From assembly GCA_012845835.1 (NCBI GenBank), contig JABAKD010000004.1, positions 4,186,265 through 4,250,264 on the forward strand: a stretch of 64,000 nt of DNA, read 5' to 3'. A program made the position numbers and the translations under genes. The stretch's first letter is position 1. Each line of letters begins with the position of its first letter. This document shows, piece by piece, positions 1 to 10,383 of the stretch. Origin of the DNA: Undaria pinnatifida. Its lineage: Eukaryota > Sar > Phaeophyceae > Laminariales > Alariaceae. The notes beneath the pieces are model-generated. The model was not told the DNA's origin. It saw only the letters and a program-made list of their open reading frames with translations, and made no database searches.

Positions 1-157
1 TGCTCAGTCATTTCAGGCTGAAGTACTCCAGGCACTCGCGAGTACTCAGTCATTTCAGGCGCTCGCGAGCACTCAGTCATTTTAGCTCGAAATTGAAGTA
101 CTCCAGCCACGCGTGAGTACTAGTCATATACAAGCATCCATTTCAGGCTGATGGACT
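1..157. repeat. 42-bp satellite, partial block
   Basis: Degenerate copies of the same 42-bp unit that forms the larger array at 1,384-2,015 (core: catttcaggctgaagtactc followed by caggcactcgcgagtactc). The block is cut by the window edge, so its true size is unknown. Confidence 0.85.
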
Positions 158-284
158 CTAGGCACTCTCCGCGAGCACTCCCCACCGATTGAGGAAGGAA
201 CTCAAAGCCCGATTGGGTACGTGGTAGCCCCGCTTGCACTTGTAATCGGCAATACTTTGGGTCACTGCCGCGGGCACTTCGACC

Positions 285-584
285 TCAGCACCAGTCTCTT
301 TCGAGGAGGTCTTTGGCCCATGATTCCTCATCATCGTTACCATCTGCTGATGGTGGCGGTGGTGCTGCTGTGCTAGATTGAGAGTCGTCGCTGGCCCCTG
401 GTGCAGAAGATGACCCGCCTTCGCCATCACCAACTTCACTCATGCTGTTGCGGGTCCGCACCTCTCTCTGCTGGTATGTACTGGTAGTGGTACTGGCACT
501 GGCCTCTCCCACCGCCTGACGTAGACTATACTGAGACTGCTTGGTGGCACGAAACAGCAGCTGACAGCCAGTTCTTGAGGCCAT
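285..584 (-). CDS. Hypothetical open frame, Ser/Asp/Glu-rich
   Basis: A 99-codon frame with an ATG start and a composition unlike the surrounding repeats: a basic, Gln/Arg-rich N-terminal half, then a Ser/Gly/Asp/Glu-rich stretch with a four-proline run. A second minus-strand frame continues the same direction to 158 and reads a plausible protein-like segment (IADYKCKRGYHVPNRA), so one intron or frameshift near 300 could join the two. I recognise no family. It lies between satellite blocks and could be a transposon gene fragment or chance. Confidence 0.25.
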   Translation of the reverse strand: MASRTGCQLLFRATKQSQYSLRQAVGEASASTTTSTYQQREVRTRNSMSEVGDGEGGSSSAPGASDDSQSSTAAPPPPSADGNDDEESWAKDLLERDWC

Positions 585-599
585 TGTTTATGGTACTCC

Positions 600-1383
600 G
601 ATCCAGGTCACAGATGTTCCTGACATTCGTTTCGCCTCCTAAAGATCAAGATGCCGACGTAAGATTTCCAAACAGTGTGTACGGTAAAAACGAGTCTAGA
701 TGCAGAAGCTAACAACAATGTTCATTAAATTCGTTGGCATTTTTTGGAGGGGTGGTTGTACGATTTCGAAAACCCGAAACACACCCAAACGCGCCACAGC
801 GCCACAACACGCTACAGACCATGGCGATCGAGGTGCGCGAGGGTCAAGCGGCAGCTGCTCGGCAAATGGCCCAGGGGGCTGCCGCATCTTAGCGAATTTC
901 TGCTGTTCTGTGCGTGTGTGCGGGCGGGGGCATATTTGCGGCCTAACCTCGAGACAACATCTGGAGAAGAAATACCTTGTCCCGATCTCAGGCTGAGCTG
1001 AGATCGGGGCGAAATACCCCTTTTCGGTGGATTTTTCGATCTTGGAAATTGTCAGAACCAACATTCGTTTCCAAATGCTGTGTACAAGTACACAGATTTT
1101 ACGTTAGGCGAATCTTGTAGAGATCGAGATCTATGGCCTACATCGGGGTACCATAAACAGTGGCCTGAGCAGAGATCTAGAAGATTGTTAGATCTAGAAG
1201 GTCGATCTTCTATAGATCTATCAATTGGCTCCAAGGTCTACAATTTAAGATCTACTACTGCTGTACATTTATTTATTTATTCATTTATTTTTTACTGGGT
1301 GGAAGAAAGGAAAAAAAAAGAAGCATAAATTGCTACGTATGTACCTGATACTGCTGTATACCAATATTTTCCTTGCACACCGG
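600..1383. other. No gene seen
   Basis: No convincing exon, RNA or transposon end was found. There is a cluster of GATCTAGA/AGATCTA words at 1,120-1,260 and an AT-rich stretch at 1,260-1,320. Open frames here overlap on both strands and have no family resemblance. Confidence 0.5.
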
Positions 1384-2015
1384 GTACTCAGTCATTTCAG
1401 GATGGATTACACCAGGTACTCGCGAGTACTCAGTCATGTAGGTGCAAGTACTTCAGGGACTCGCGAGCACTCAGTTTTTTCAGGCTGAGGTACTTCAGGC
1501 ACTCGCGAGTACTCATTCATTTCAGATTGAATCTCTCCAGGGACTTGCGAGTACTCTGTCATTTCGACTGAGATACTCCAGGGACTCGCGAGTACTCGGT
1601 CATTTCAGGCTGAAGAACTCCAGGGACTCGCGAGCACTCAGTCATTTCAGGCCGAAATACTCCAGGAACTCGGGAGTACTCAGTCATTTCAGGCTGAAGT
1701 ACTCCAGGAACTCGGGAGTACTCAGTCATTTCAGGCTGAAGAACTCCAGGCACTCGCGAGTACTCGGTCATTTCAGGCTGAAGTACTCCAGGGACTCGCA
1801 AAACCTCATTCATTTCAGGCTGAAATACTCCAGGGACTCCCGAATACTCAGTTTTTTCAGGCTGAAGTACTCCAGGGACTCGCGAGTACTCGGTCATTTC
1901 AGGCTGAAGGACTCCAGGGACTCGCGAACACTCGGTCATTTCAGCTCGAAGTACTCCAGGGACTCGCGAATACTCGGCCATTTCAGCTCGAAGTACTCCA
2001 GGCACGGAGTCATTC
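1384..2015. repeat. 42-bp satellite array, about 15 copies
   Basis: The tandem unit is 42 bp (core: ggctgaagtactccaggga, then ctcgcgagtactcggtcatt). Because 42 is a multiple of three and the unit lacks stops in one frame on each strand, the array creates long frames on both strands (201 codons +, 152 codons -) with a 14-residue periodic translation. Copies vary at single bases such as cgcgag/cgggag/cgcgaa. The open frames are best read as a by-product of unit length. Confidence 0.9.
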
Positions 2016-2261
2016 AAAATGACTGGTACTCGGGGGTAATTGACTGATTACCAATGACTGGTACTGGTACTCTGACGACTTTTGGAGCCCATGACATGCG
2101 ATGACGAGACGATCTTCATTTTTTACGTTCGCTCTTTCCTTTCTCGCCTGGAAGTTGTTTTTGTGATTTCGGTAAAATACTGTGACGTGTTTCTTGGACG
2201 TACCGGACACGTAATATAGTATCTACTGGCAACATATACTGGCAGGCTCAATCAGTAGCAT

Positions 2262-2395
2262 ACGGTAAGTCGTGACAGTATACTGGGTACTGGCCATACT
2301 GAAAGTATACTGGGGCAGTTCCAGTAAACTCTTGGGCTCGCAGTACCATACTCACGGTATCATACCTCAAAAACGCTATACCAGGTTTTATATAC
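2262..2395. repeat. Dispersed repeat, pair with 15,815-15,905
   Basis: The sequence around atactgggtactggccatac, through ctcttgggctcgcagtac and cctcaaaaacgctat, recurs at 15,815-15,905 in the same orientation with about one change in ten bases. No coding frame or terminal repeat was identified. Confidence 0.6.
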
Positions 2396-3233
2396 CAGGG
2401 GGGCTTTGGCGCGGCGGGCTGACGCCCGCCTGCGGCTCCCCGCATGCCTGTAAGACAGGTAGTAACAGAAGCGGAGAGGGACCGTAGAAGCGACAAATTA
2501 CTGCCAAGGGGTACGGTGTGGTATTAAATCAGTTCATATAGTATTGCAAGTATGAGGTGGAGAAAATGTGGAGGGGGTTGTATATATTGAAGGGAGAAAG
2601 CAAACGAACGGTCAGGAGGACGAGAAAGAATTGCATGTCCATCGTATCATGTGCCAGGTACATACGAGTACCGGCGGGTAGTATGGCAGGACTACTACAA
2701 TAAACAGCAGCAACAACAGTAATCGCCAAACCATGTCGCACCTCGAACGTACTGCTGCTGTATCCTCATTTTGCAGTCCAACCATATGTACCTGGACCTC
2801 TCTCCTCTTTTCTCCCCTGTATGTGTGTACTCCCATGTATGTATTGGCCACGAGACCCATGAATCACGCAGCTTGAAACGTTGAATCTAGACCCGCTCAA
2901 CTGTTGGAACTCAGTATCAACCGTTCAACTGGTCGAACACACAGCTGACTTATTTGAATTTTTTTTGAATAAATGAGTACAGCACACCCTGCCAGCCGGC
3001 CGCCGGGGCACGGTGCAAGCACTCCCGAGGCCTGCTCCGACACATTCTGGGTGGGGGAGCAAAATGAGGGAGTTTCGGACCGAGGGTTGATCCTGATCGC
3101 AAGCTAGCCCGGCAAAAGCTCAAACCTACGTCTAAGAAAAGCTGAGGAGCCTTCTCCGAGCAACAGCTGCAATTTTGTACATGTATTTTTAATTTATAGC
3201 CCAGTACTCCAAGTGTTTAAACCTCGAAAATAC
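2396..3233. other. No gene seen
   Basis: Unique-looking sequence with TACTGCTG-type simple repeats. No exon, RNA or mobile-element signature is supportable. Confidence 0.5.
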
Positions 3234-3880
3234 CAGGGCATGTCATGCGCCGAACGTGCGGGCCGGGCCGGGTCGCGCCGATAATTTTGAACATTTATGG
3301 GCCGGGCCGGGCCGGGCCGAAAAAAATTAAAATGTGATGGGCCGGGCCAGGCCGGGCCGAGAGTTGGAAAAAAATGATGGGCCGGGCCGGGCCGAGAGCT
3401 TTTGAAATTTTGATGGGCCGGGTCGAGAGTTTTGAAATTTTGATGGGCCGGGCCGGGCCGGGCTGAGATTTTGAAAATTTGGTGGGCCGGGCTGGGCCGG
3501 GCCGAGATTGTTGAAAAATTGATGGGCCGGGCCGGGCCGCGACCCATCGACTCCAAATTTGATTGGCCGGGCCGGGCCGCGGACCATGAAATATGGGCTT
3601 TATATGGGCCGCTCTGCCCAGCCCATGAGGCAGCTCACGAGTTTTCACAGGCCGGCCCGGGCCGCGGCCCGTGAAATATGGTGTGCTGTTGCTGCTACGA
3701 TGAAGAAGTCCACCCTGCCCATGAGATGGCCCACGCGTTGTTGCGTGCCGGCCCGGGCCGCGGCCTATCATATGTTGTGTGCTGTCAGTACTACGATACG
3801 ACGACGTCGACGTCCGCTCTGCCCATGAGGCAACGAACGGACATTCACAGACCGAGACACGGGTCGGCCCGTATACAACC
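3234..3880. repeat. GGGCC-rich array with a CAGGG end, probable hAT-like element
   Basis: Units of gatgggccgggccgggccg alternate with AT-rich spacers (gaaattttga) at 3,250-3,590, followed by a segment of inverse character to about 3,790. The left edge reads CAGGGCATGTCATG, and the reverse complement of this terminus ends the related array near 15,615 (catgacatgccctg). The right part (3,610-3,790) is shared with 13,610-13,775. This looks like a transposon whose subterminal regions are GGGCC arrays. No clear right terminus or target duplication was found. Confidence 0.6.
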
Positions 3881-4678
3881 CGTGCTAAAACGCCGCAGAA
3901 GGTTTACTGTTGCGCAGCAAAAAAAACAAAAGGCGAGGAAAACCAACAGATTCGATACTCGATACTGCGAAAACATCATGCAAGGAAAAACAAAACTGAA
4001 GATGGTTTACGTATCAGGCGTATCTCTGCATACCATGCACAACCCCTGCAGTTGCCAGAGTAAAATGAATTCCGGACGGGTCGGAAGCATGTCCAAACAA
4101 CAACCTGCCCTCAGAAACTGCTGTGTATACTGCCACACACGCAACCTTGACGAGAGTACAGCTGCACATCCACACTTGGCCTACCACGTTCACGAGCACC
4201 ACTCCAAACTACACCCCCCACATCCCCTGCACCAACAACAGCCTGCGCCTTTGCAGCAAGGCTTTCGTAGCGTTGTTGCCCGTACATTCTTCATCTCTGT
4301 CTAAGTGTTCGTCAAAGAGGACGGCTAAGTGGCTACTGACCAGCGCAAGAGAAGAAGCACCACCCCCAGCCAACGTCTTGCTGGACGGGGGGTGCACTTC
4401 GACGAAACGGCGGCTAGGCCCAACGCCCACATGATTGCGCTATTGAGTCGGTGTGCACGGCACTCGACCGTGTCGAGGCCGAGAGACTTGCAAGCGTTGA
4501 CGACGTTCGCTCCCTCCCTCGTCCACAGTTAGTTGCATAATAGATAGATGAAGACGTCCTTTGGAGTCAAACCCTTGCAGCCTTGGAGGCAAACTGGACC
4601 GTGACCTGCCGGAGGAATTAAGATGAATTAGTTTCGTGAACGGGTATTAGAAGAGAAGAGTAGATGCGTATCATAACA
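3881..4678. other. No supportable gene
   Basis: Frames on both strands are open but not protein-like. A short plus-strand segment near 4,435-4,530 reads DCAIESVCTALDRVEAERLA, which could be an exon relic. It lacks a good acceptor and a partner exon. Confidence 0.3.
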
Positions 4679-4680
4679 TA

Positions 4681-6014
4681 CCGTATAACACGGAAGAAAG
4701 CACACCCCCGTTAGGTAGCACCCCCCCCTACATAAGCACACCCGGTGATATATTGTTTGTTTCGTTTTTCGACCATCACTTTGTCACCGGGGGTGCGTTG
4801 AATACCACACCCCCTACGGGGAGCGCCTGAAAATAGTACCAAAATCCAAAATTATCACACCGTCTGGTGGATACCATTCACCCGCAACGGGCACCAGTTT
4901 GGACACCAGCATGGAGGCAACAGCTGTGCCCCATCACAGTGATCCGAACGAGTCTGCGGCCCCAATCTCACCGGTACCTGCAGCTGCTGCTGGTTGCGAT
5001 CTATAATGGCATGGTGCACAAAACCTAGTACGCGTTACCGGTGGTACGGGTATTGCCTATATATTTGGTGCGGTGGAGCATCAGCAACACAATTTATTTG
5101 TGAACTAGCTTGTGATACGAACATATTTCCATAGGTGACGTACGATATCGGCAGTTTTCTGCAGGGGTTGGGGATTGCTACCGGTAGGTTTGAAAGGTCC
5201 TCGGGTGATGCCGCTACCGGTACCTGTGATACCGACAAGCAGTATCGGTAATACTATTATTTGCGTCCCTTCTTTTCTCGTTTGTTCCCTCTCCATTTTT
5301 TTGCCCGTTGTGGTTTCGCTTGTTTGTGTTGTTCCCTCTTTTTATTTGATGTTTTCAGCAGTAATGCCGTTGCGTCAACAACCAACCAGCGCACACTGCG
5401 GTGGTAACGGTACGATACTGTTGTTGAGCTGGGTTCGGACTACAAAGAACGGGTTTACATAAAAAGATGGCAGATGATTTGGCAGTGGGACAGGGCCTGT
5501 GACGTGCAATTGTTGGGAGTCTCATCATTGAATACCGATATGCTCGCATTACCGGTAACCGTTTTCCGGTATTGCAGCAACGCGGGTATTTTTGCCGTCA
5601 TCCCAGGGTTTCGAAAGTGTGCCTTACCATCACCGGCATTACGTGATAATGGAAACAAAACTCTGGTTTGAGACCTGTACCTCTCGTGTGTTAGCACACC
5701 CCTTGTTTGTCACACCCCCTGCAATCTTGCCGCGGTCTGTTCACTCTCACTCAATCATTGATACCGTTAGCACACCCCCTCGTTAGCACACCCCCTGTAC
5801 TCTGGCCCGGGTTTGTTCACATTCCTTAGCAATCGTTAATAACGTTAGCACACACCCTCAATACCACACCCCATAGCTGCGGGGCTACCGTGCATGGTTG
5901 CTATCACCGGGGATACGTTAGATACCGCACCCCCCTGGAACAGCACACCCAGTGATAGTATTCTTAAATGCCAAATTGTTATCACCGGAGTGTGCTTTCT
6001 TCCGTGTTATACGG
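4681..6014. mobile_element. TIR transposon, non-autonomous, TA-flanked
   Basis: The ends are perfect inverted repeats of 25 bp beginning CCGTATAACACGG, at 4,681 and, reverse-complemented, ending at 6,014. Each end is flanked by TA, consistent with a TA target duplication as in Tc1/mariner-like or related elements. Inside both ends lie many gttagcacacccc words (4,690-4,760 and 5,695-5,960) acting as subterminal repeats. The centre (5,030-5,610) is rich in ACCGGTA words. No transposase frame is visible, so this is a deletion derivative or MITE-like element. Confidence 0.8.
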
Positions 6015-6256
6015 TACGTACGTCGATCACGTCTTTTATACACGCCAATCTGTCCGTGGGTTTCAACTGTTTCTTGTCTACAGCAGACAGCACCAAGCAG
6101 ATCATGACGTTATCATATTTTCCTGGAATTTATTATTTATAATTTTACCGGTAACTTTCAAGTAATTGCATCGTACAGTTTTACCAGAAATTTAGAATTT
6201 TAAAAAAGACCCCTCCAGCCGGCTGTAGTATATTATAAAAAATGAAAAATACACTT

Positions 6257-6477
6257 CAGCTGTGAGATCGACCAAAAATGTTTTTTTGATCAAAATCAGC
6301 TTTGCAAGCTGCGTGTGATACTTCGATCGCGCGTATTACGGGGTGTGTACCCTCGTGAAGAATATAGGTCGGTGACTCCCCTGCTAATGCCAGGGTCAAC
6401 AGGAGTAAGACGTTCAGTCTTGTCCTGCGCACGGAAACTGTATAACCCGCGTGACGGGGACAAAACCAGACAGCTGT
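6257..6477 (+). mobile_element. CAGCTGT-ended MITE, copy 1
   Basis: A ~220-bp family whose ends read CAGCTGTGAGAT and, inverted, CAGCTGTCAGAT. Shared internal words are catctttgcaagctg, atactccgatcgcg, cctcattaaggatataggtc and ggaaactataaaaccc. Other copies are at 18,478, 23,475 (inverted), 29,359 and 44,202. This copy is diverged (cagacagctgt at the right end). No coding capacity. Confidence 0.75.
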
Positions 6478-6587
6478 AGAATGCAGTATGCATGAAACAA
6501 TACGTGCTATAGTGTGAGTTAGCTTTTGCAGTGGGCTACTTGGGTCTACCGGGTTTGTTCGCAAGTTCCTGCGTACTCCCTGTATAT

Positions 6588-6888
6588 TTTTTTCTCCTCA
6601 CACTTCTACTTTCCAGCTTCTGGACAAGCCGTGGTCACAGGTGTCGTCCCTTCTCCCCCCCGGTTCTTGCCTTCAATTTCTATCGCGCATAGGGTTCAGC
6701 ATTCCCACTGCTCGTCGATATTCCATCGAATGTTGCTAACTCACGCTCTCGCGCTTTCCGCAAGTCAATTTGTGCACAAGAAAAAGTCCCAACGAATTTA
6801 TACGAGTATGCACTCGGCGGGGCTCGAACTCACGAAACTGACCTATACCAGGCTCGAGGATAACCTGATACGCCACCGGGGCGACCGG
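6588..6888 (-). mobile_element. tRNA-derived SINE, copy 1
   Basis: The element reads on the minus strand. Its head contains pol III-like box A (TGGCGTATCAGG) and box B (GTTCGAGCC), and its tail ends in ctggaaagtagaagtg and an A-rich run, seen here as T-rich sequence at 6,588-6,600. A tRNA-like head plus an A tail is diagnostic of a SINE. Related copies: 22,667, 23,026 (fragment), 23,736, 29,029, 40,738 and 47,514. Confidence 0.85.
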
Positions 6889-7046
6889 ATTATGTGGCGG
6901 GCCAGCGGAGGTCAGCCCAGGCCTGATGCTCGGTTTTTTTTCGCTGTCGTGTCATGATGGAACATGCGGTGGACGTCAATCGCTACTGCACCGAAGTGAT
7001 CTCTCTTCTGTTCTTGATGTAATGAAAAAGGCTGTCGTATATACAT

Positions 7047-7393
7047 CAGGGCATTAATTAGCTGTTGCACTGTTGCTCGGGCGCAACTTTTGGGTCAGTG
7101 TAACCGTTTTGCGCAGCAGTCGCCGCGAGGTTGGTTGCGCGCAGCGCAACACCCGATTTTGGGCGCGCAACATTTTTCGCTGCAGGCGAATTTTTTGTTG
7201 CGCGTTTTTTTCCGCCGCAGGCCTTTTTTTGGGGGGGGGGGTCTTTTTTCTAAATCGCAGTATCCTTTGGCGATTTTTTCGCTAGTTGGTTTTCAGGCGT
7301 ATATTCGCGCATATATCGCAATTTTTTCGCCTCCGGCGGTCCTCCGGGGGCCTGCGGCGCGCAACAAACGCCGAACCATTAATTAATGCCCTG
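7047..7393. mobile_element. hAT-like MITE
   Basis: The ends are inverted repeats CAGGGCATTAATTA and TAATTAATGCCCTG. The flanking 8-mers atatacat (7,039-7,046) and gtatacat (7,394-7,401) match at 7 of 8 positions. CAGGG termini and an 8-bp duplication are hAT superfamily hallmarks. The 347-bp interior is low-complexity GCGCAAC/TTTTTCGC sequence with a 10-G run and has no transposase. Confidence 0.8.
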
Positions 7394-7479
7394 GTATACA
7401 TGCTCTTGTTGTGCTTTCTTGTGTCGTATATCTACTCCGTTATTCTAGCCGTCTGTCGTATATCTGTGTTATACAAGTA

Positions 7480-7905
7480 ATATATGATACAAGGTTCCCC
7501 TCCGGAAAGTGCGTAGGGGAGTGGCGCAAGGACACATTATTATCACTACCGGACGCGATGACCCTTCATTTGTTTGTACATACAAAAAACTTGCTCGGAA
7601 AAAATAACGAATTCGCATTTAACCGCAGTACATCTTGGGTGTTCTCAATGGCAGTACTTTTTGCACTTTTTTGTACTCGATATAAATGCCCGTGACCGAT
7701 CTGTTGTCGCTGTTGAGAAAACAGCCTCAACACAAATTTGTTTTTAGATTGTTTGAAAGATATGTACGTATGATTCCGAGGAGAGGGCCACGCTGCGAAC
7801 TCCAGCTTAGTTAGGGATCGCCAGGAAGCGAGAAGGGGCACGTGTTGGGGGGGTATGGCAGACCCACACCGATGACGTGGGATGTGGCTTACTGTAGAAT
7901 ATAAT
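7480..7905 (+). repeat. Dispersed ~400-bp repeat, pair with 28,630-29,027
   Basis: It starts at acaaggttcccctccggaaa and continues through aacgaattcgcattt, gcagtacatcttgggtg and actcgatataaatgcccgtg to tactgtagaatata. The same order of words occurs at 28,630-29,027. A 5' fragment recurs at 29,670-29,720. Neither terminal repeats nor a coding frame were resolved. Confidence 0.75.
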
Positions 7906-9204
7906 GTAAAGAGCACCTACCGAGAACGAGAGAGCAAGAGGACAATGCATGACAGGCTATGACAAAAGCAACTCGCCGCAGTATAGAAAGGATAAGGCAC
8001 GCGCACATGGTCCTGCCTGCTGCTGCTGCTGCTGCTGGGCGGCAGGGTCGTACACGCGGCGTCGTGCTTCCCGCATTTTGTTTGGTGTGTTGTCATCTGT
8101 GACGTCGGCAAACATTCTCCGTAAAAAATGATGTACGCGAAAAAACTGCCTCTGTGGACTAAAGTGTAAGGATTGGTTTGTATCTAAATAACTATTCCAA
8201 AGGTCCCTGTACTTCCGTCCAAAGTTACGCGACCAATCAGCACGCCTACGCAGTGGCAGCACAGCGGAAATATGCGGTATGGTGGGGTGACAGATGACAG
8301 GCTCCGACAAAAGCAACTCGCCCCAGCATAGCGAGAACACGCCATGCGCACGTACATGAGGTATCCTACTGCTGCTGTGCGGCAGGGTTGTACACGTAGC
8401 GCTGTGCTGTCCGCATTTTGTCTGGTGCCTGTCATCTGTGGCGTGGGCCAAAATTTCCGACACAAAACATTACCCCTGGTATGTAAGTAAAATACTGCCT
8501 CTGTGGACGTAAATATAAGGATGGGTTGGTATAACAATTTTTATTACAAAGTCCCCTTTATTTCCGCCCAAAATGGCGCGATCGATGGACGTGCTTTGGA
8601 AATGCGCACGCAGCGGCAGCACAGCAGAAATATGTGCTGTGGTGCGGTGACAAATAGCAGGCTCCGACACAAACACCTTGCCGCAGCATATCGAGGAAAC
8701 GCCATGCGCACATACATGGTGTTGCCTGCTGCTGCTGCTGTGCGGCAGGGTTGTAGCGTTGTGCTCTCCGCAGATGTTGTCTGCTGTCTGTCATCTGTGA
8801 TCTTCGCAAAAAAAACTGAAAAATTACGCGCGGAAACAACTGATTTCCAAGTCTTATTGCCTTCCAAGTCTTACGTACGTACACGGGGATAGGAGATGCG
8901 GAAACCTCAACCCCGGGGATGTTGTGGAAACCATGGCGCGTTCGATGGGCATGCGCATGCAGCGGCAGCACAGCAGAAATATATGATATGGTGGGGTGAC
9001 AAGTGACAGGCTCCGATATAAACAACTCGCCGCAGCATAGCGAGGACACGCCATGCGCACATACATGGTGTTGCCAACTGCTGCTGCTGCGCGGCAGGGT
9101 TGTATGTAGCGTTGTGCTCTCCGCATGTTGTCTGCTGTTTATCATCTGCGATCTTGCAAAAAAAACCCGGAAGACTTAGCGCGGAAAAAACGGCCTCTCC
9201 ATAT
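7906..9204. repeat. ~350-bp satellite, about four units
   Basis: The phrase gacaggctccgacaaaagca recurs at about 7,950, 8,299, 8,660 and 9,007, spaced 348-361 bp. Each unit also carries catgcgcacatacatg, a CTG run, gcggcagggttgta and tgtcatctgtg. Long open frames on the minus strand across these units are repeat-driven. Related units reappear inside the CEP164 intron at 30,390-31,440. Confidence 0.8.
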
Positions 9205-9420
9205 CTTACGTTCGTACACGGGGATAGGGGATGCGGAAACCCGGGGGTTTGCCTTAAGTATGCCCAAGGCCACAAAAGTTAAAAAGGCTTGCCACGCGCG
9301 ACACACTGCACGGATCGCGCCCAAATCTCGAGCAATGTGTCCCCAAGGTCCGAATTGTGCCCACCCCCTTTGACCTTTCGGATAAAGGTGCGAGCACGAA
9401 GAGATATGTCCGAAACCAGA
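9205..9420 (+). repeat. Dispersed repeat, pair with 37,993-38,238
   Basis: Shared words are cggggataggggatgcggaa, gcccaaggccacaaaagtt, ggcttgccacgcgcgacaca and ggtgcgagcacgaagaga. The second copy has an extra gcggggatgttgcggaaacc segment, and a fragment of that segment also occurs near 8,900. Confidence 0.75.
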
Positions 9421-10375
9421 GGCAAAAAATGACAATTATACTTACACATATCATGATGAAATTCAAATTACATTTTGAAGAGTAGACAACAATGCGTGGT
9501 TATGCAATAGTAGTGATACTGCAGTATATACACTCTGTGCATGACAAGCACGGCAAACACACGCCGTCAACGCCTTGGAAGCAAGAAAAACGAAAGAAAA
9601 GAAGGAAGGAAAATGAGGCATAATATTCCAACAATATGGACAAAACAAACAAATACTCCGAGTACAGCACGACACAAGTTTAGTCGATTTTATGTTGGAA
9701 CGACATCTACCCTATACACTATTCGCTATATACACAAATTGTATTTCAGTCAAGAGTATTTTGTGTTCAGCCAAGAAACTCTTGCAGTCTTTCTCAGGAT
9801 AATTAGAAGCGCGATCTTCACAACTACCCACCTGATGCCTCGACGAGCGCCTCTGCGCGCTGACTCTATGCCTGTGCTGATCAGCTGCTCGCGGCGGCAA
9901 CCAACTTCCACTCTGCTTTGTGATCCTTCAGCAAATGTGTGATCAAAGCCTAGGTATCATTGTGAGTGTACAGGGGACACCTCTTACCTTGTACGCGCTT
10001 CAGGCAGCAGCATTTGACGTTCCTGCCATGGTTCGGCCCTTGCAGCGACATTTACCTTTGTGCGTGTGACGTTGTCGAACCAGGAATGAAGATTGCTGCT
10101 GCTGGTGTCGTATGGGAAGCCGCCACCAAACGAAAAGTAGCGTTATCTTTGTTCTCTTCGGATGAAAGATCGACAGCAGGTGTAGGCCTTGCAGCAGCTG
10201 TTATAGCAGGAGCGGGTATCGCAGCGACGGGTCAGGTGCTGCTGCTGCTGCTGCTGCTGGTGTGGGCGTCCCAGCAACAGAAGGAGGTGGTGGTCCACAA
10301 TCGGAACATAATCCATTGGCCCGGGCATTTGCTGGTTGATCAGGGGCCCAAAAAAAAAAAACCGCACTTCACGTC
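9421..10375. other. No firm gene; one low-complexity frame on minus strand
   Basis: A minus-strand frame at about 10,051-10,215 reads Ala/Pro/Thr-rich sequence (PAPAITAAARPTPAVDLSSE) ending in a stop, next to a CTG/CAG run at 10,230-10,260. It might be an exon end or a repeat artefact. The rest shows nothing supportable. Confidence 0.3.
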
Positions 10376-10383
10376 AGATTATT

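Noticed and set aside
1442-2047. 201-codon plus-strand frame across the satellite
   Set aside because: Its translation is a 14-residue periodic copy of the 42-bp unit, and an equally open frame exists on the other strand. The unit length explains both.
3295-3771. Minus-strand frames rich in Arg/Pro/Gly/Ala across GGGCC arrays (also 13,085-13,790, 24,900-25,308, 26,409-26,840)
   Set aside because: They arise from GGGCC or GGGTC repeats inside transposons, occur in several frames at once and have no non-repeat sequence.
5035-5560. Nested inverted-repeat element made of ACCGGTA words inside 4,681-6,014
   Set aside because: The words are abundant on both strands, but no pair of defined termini or target duplication could be set.
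7957-9275. Long minus-strand frames in the ~350-bp satellite
   Set aside because: The same peptide words recur with each unit and in shifted frames, so they reflect tandem repetition.
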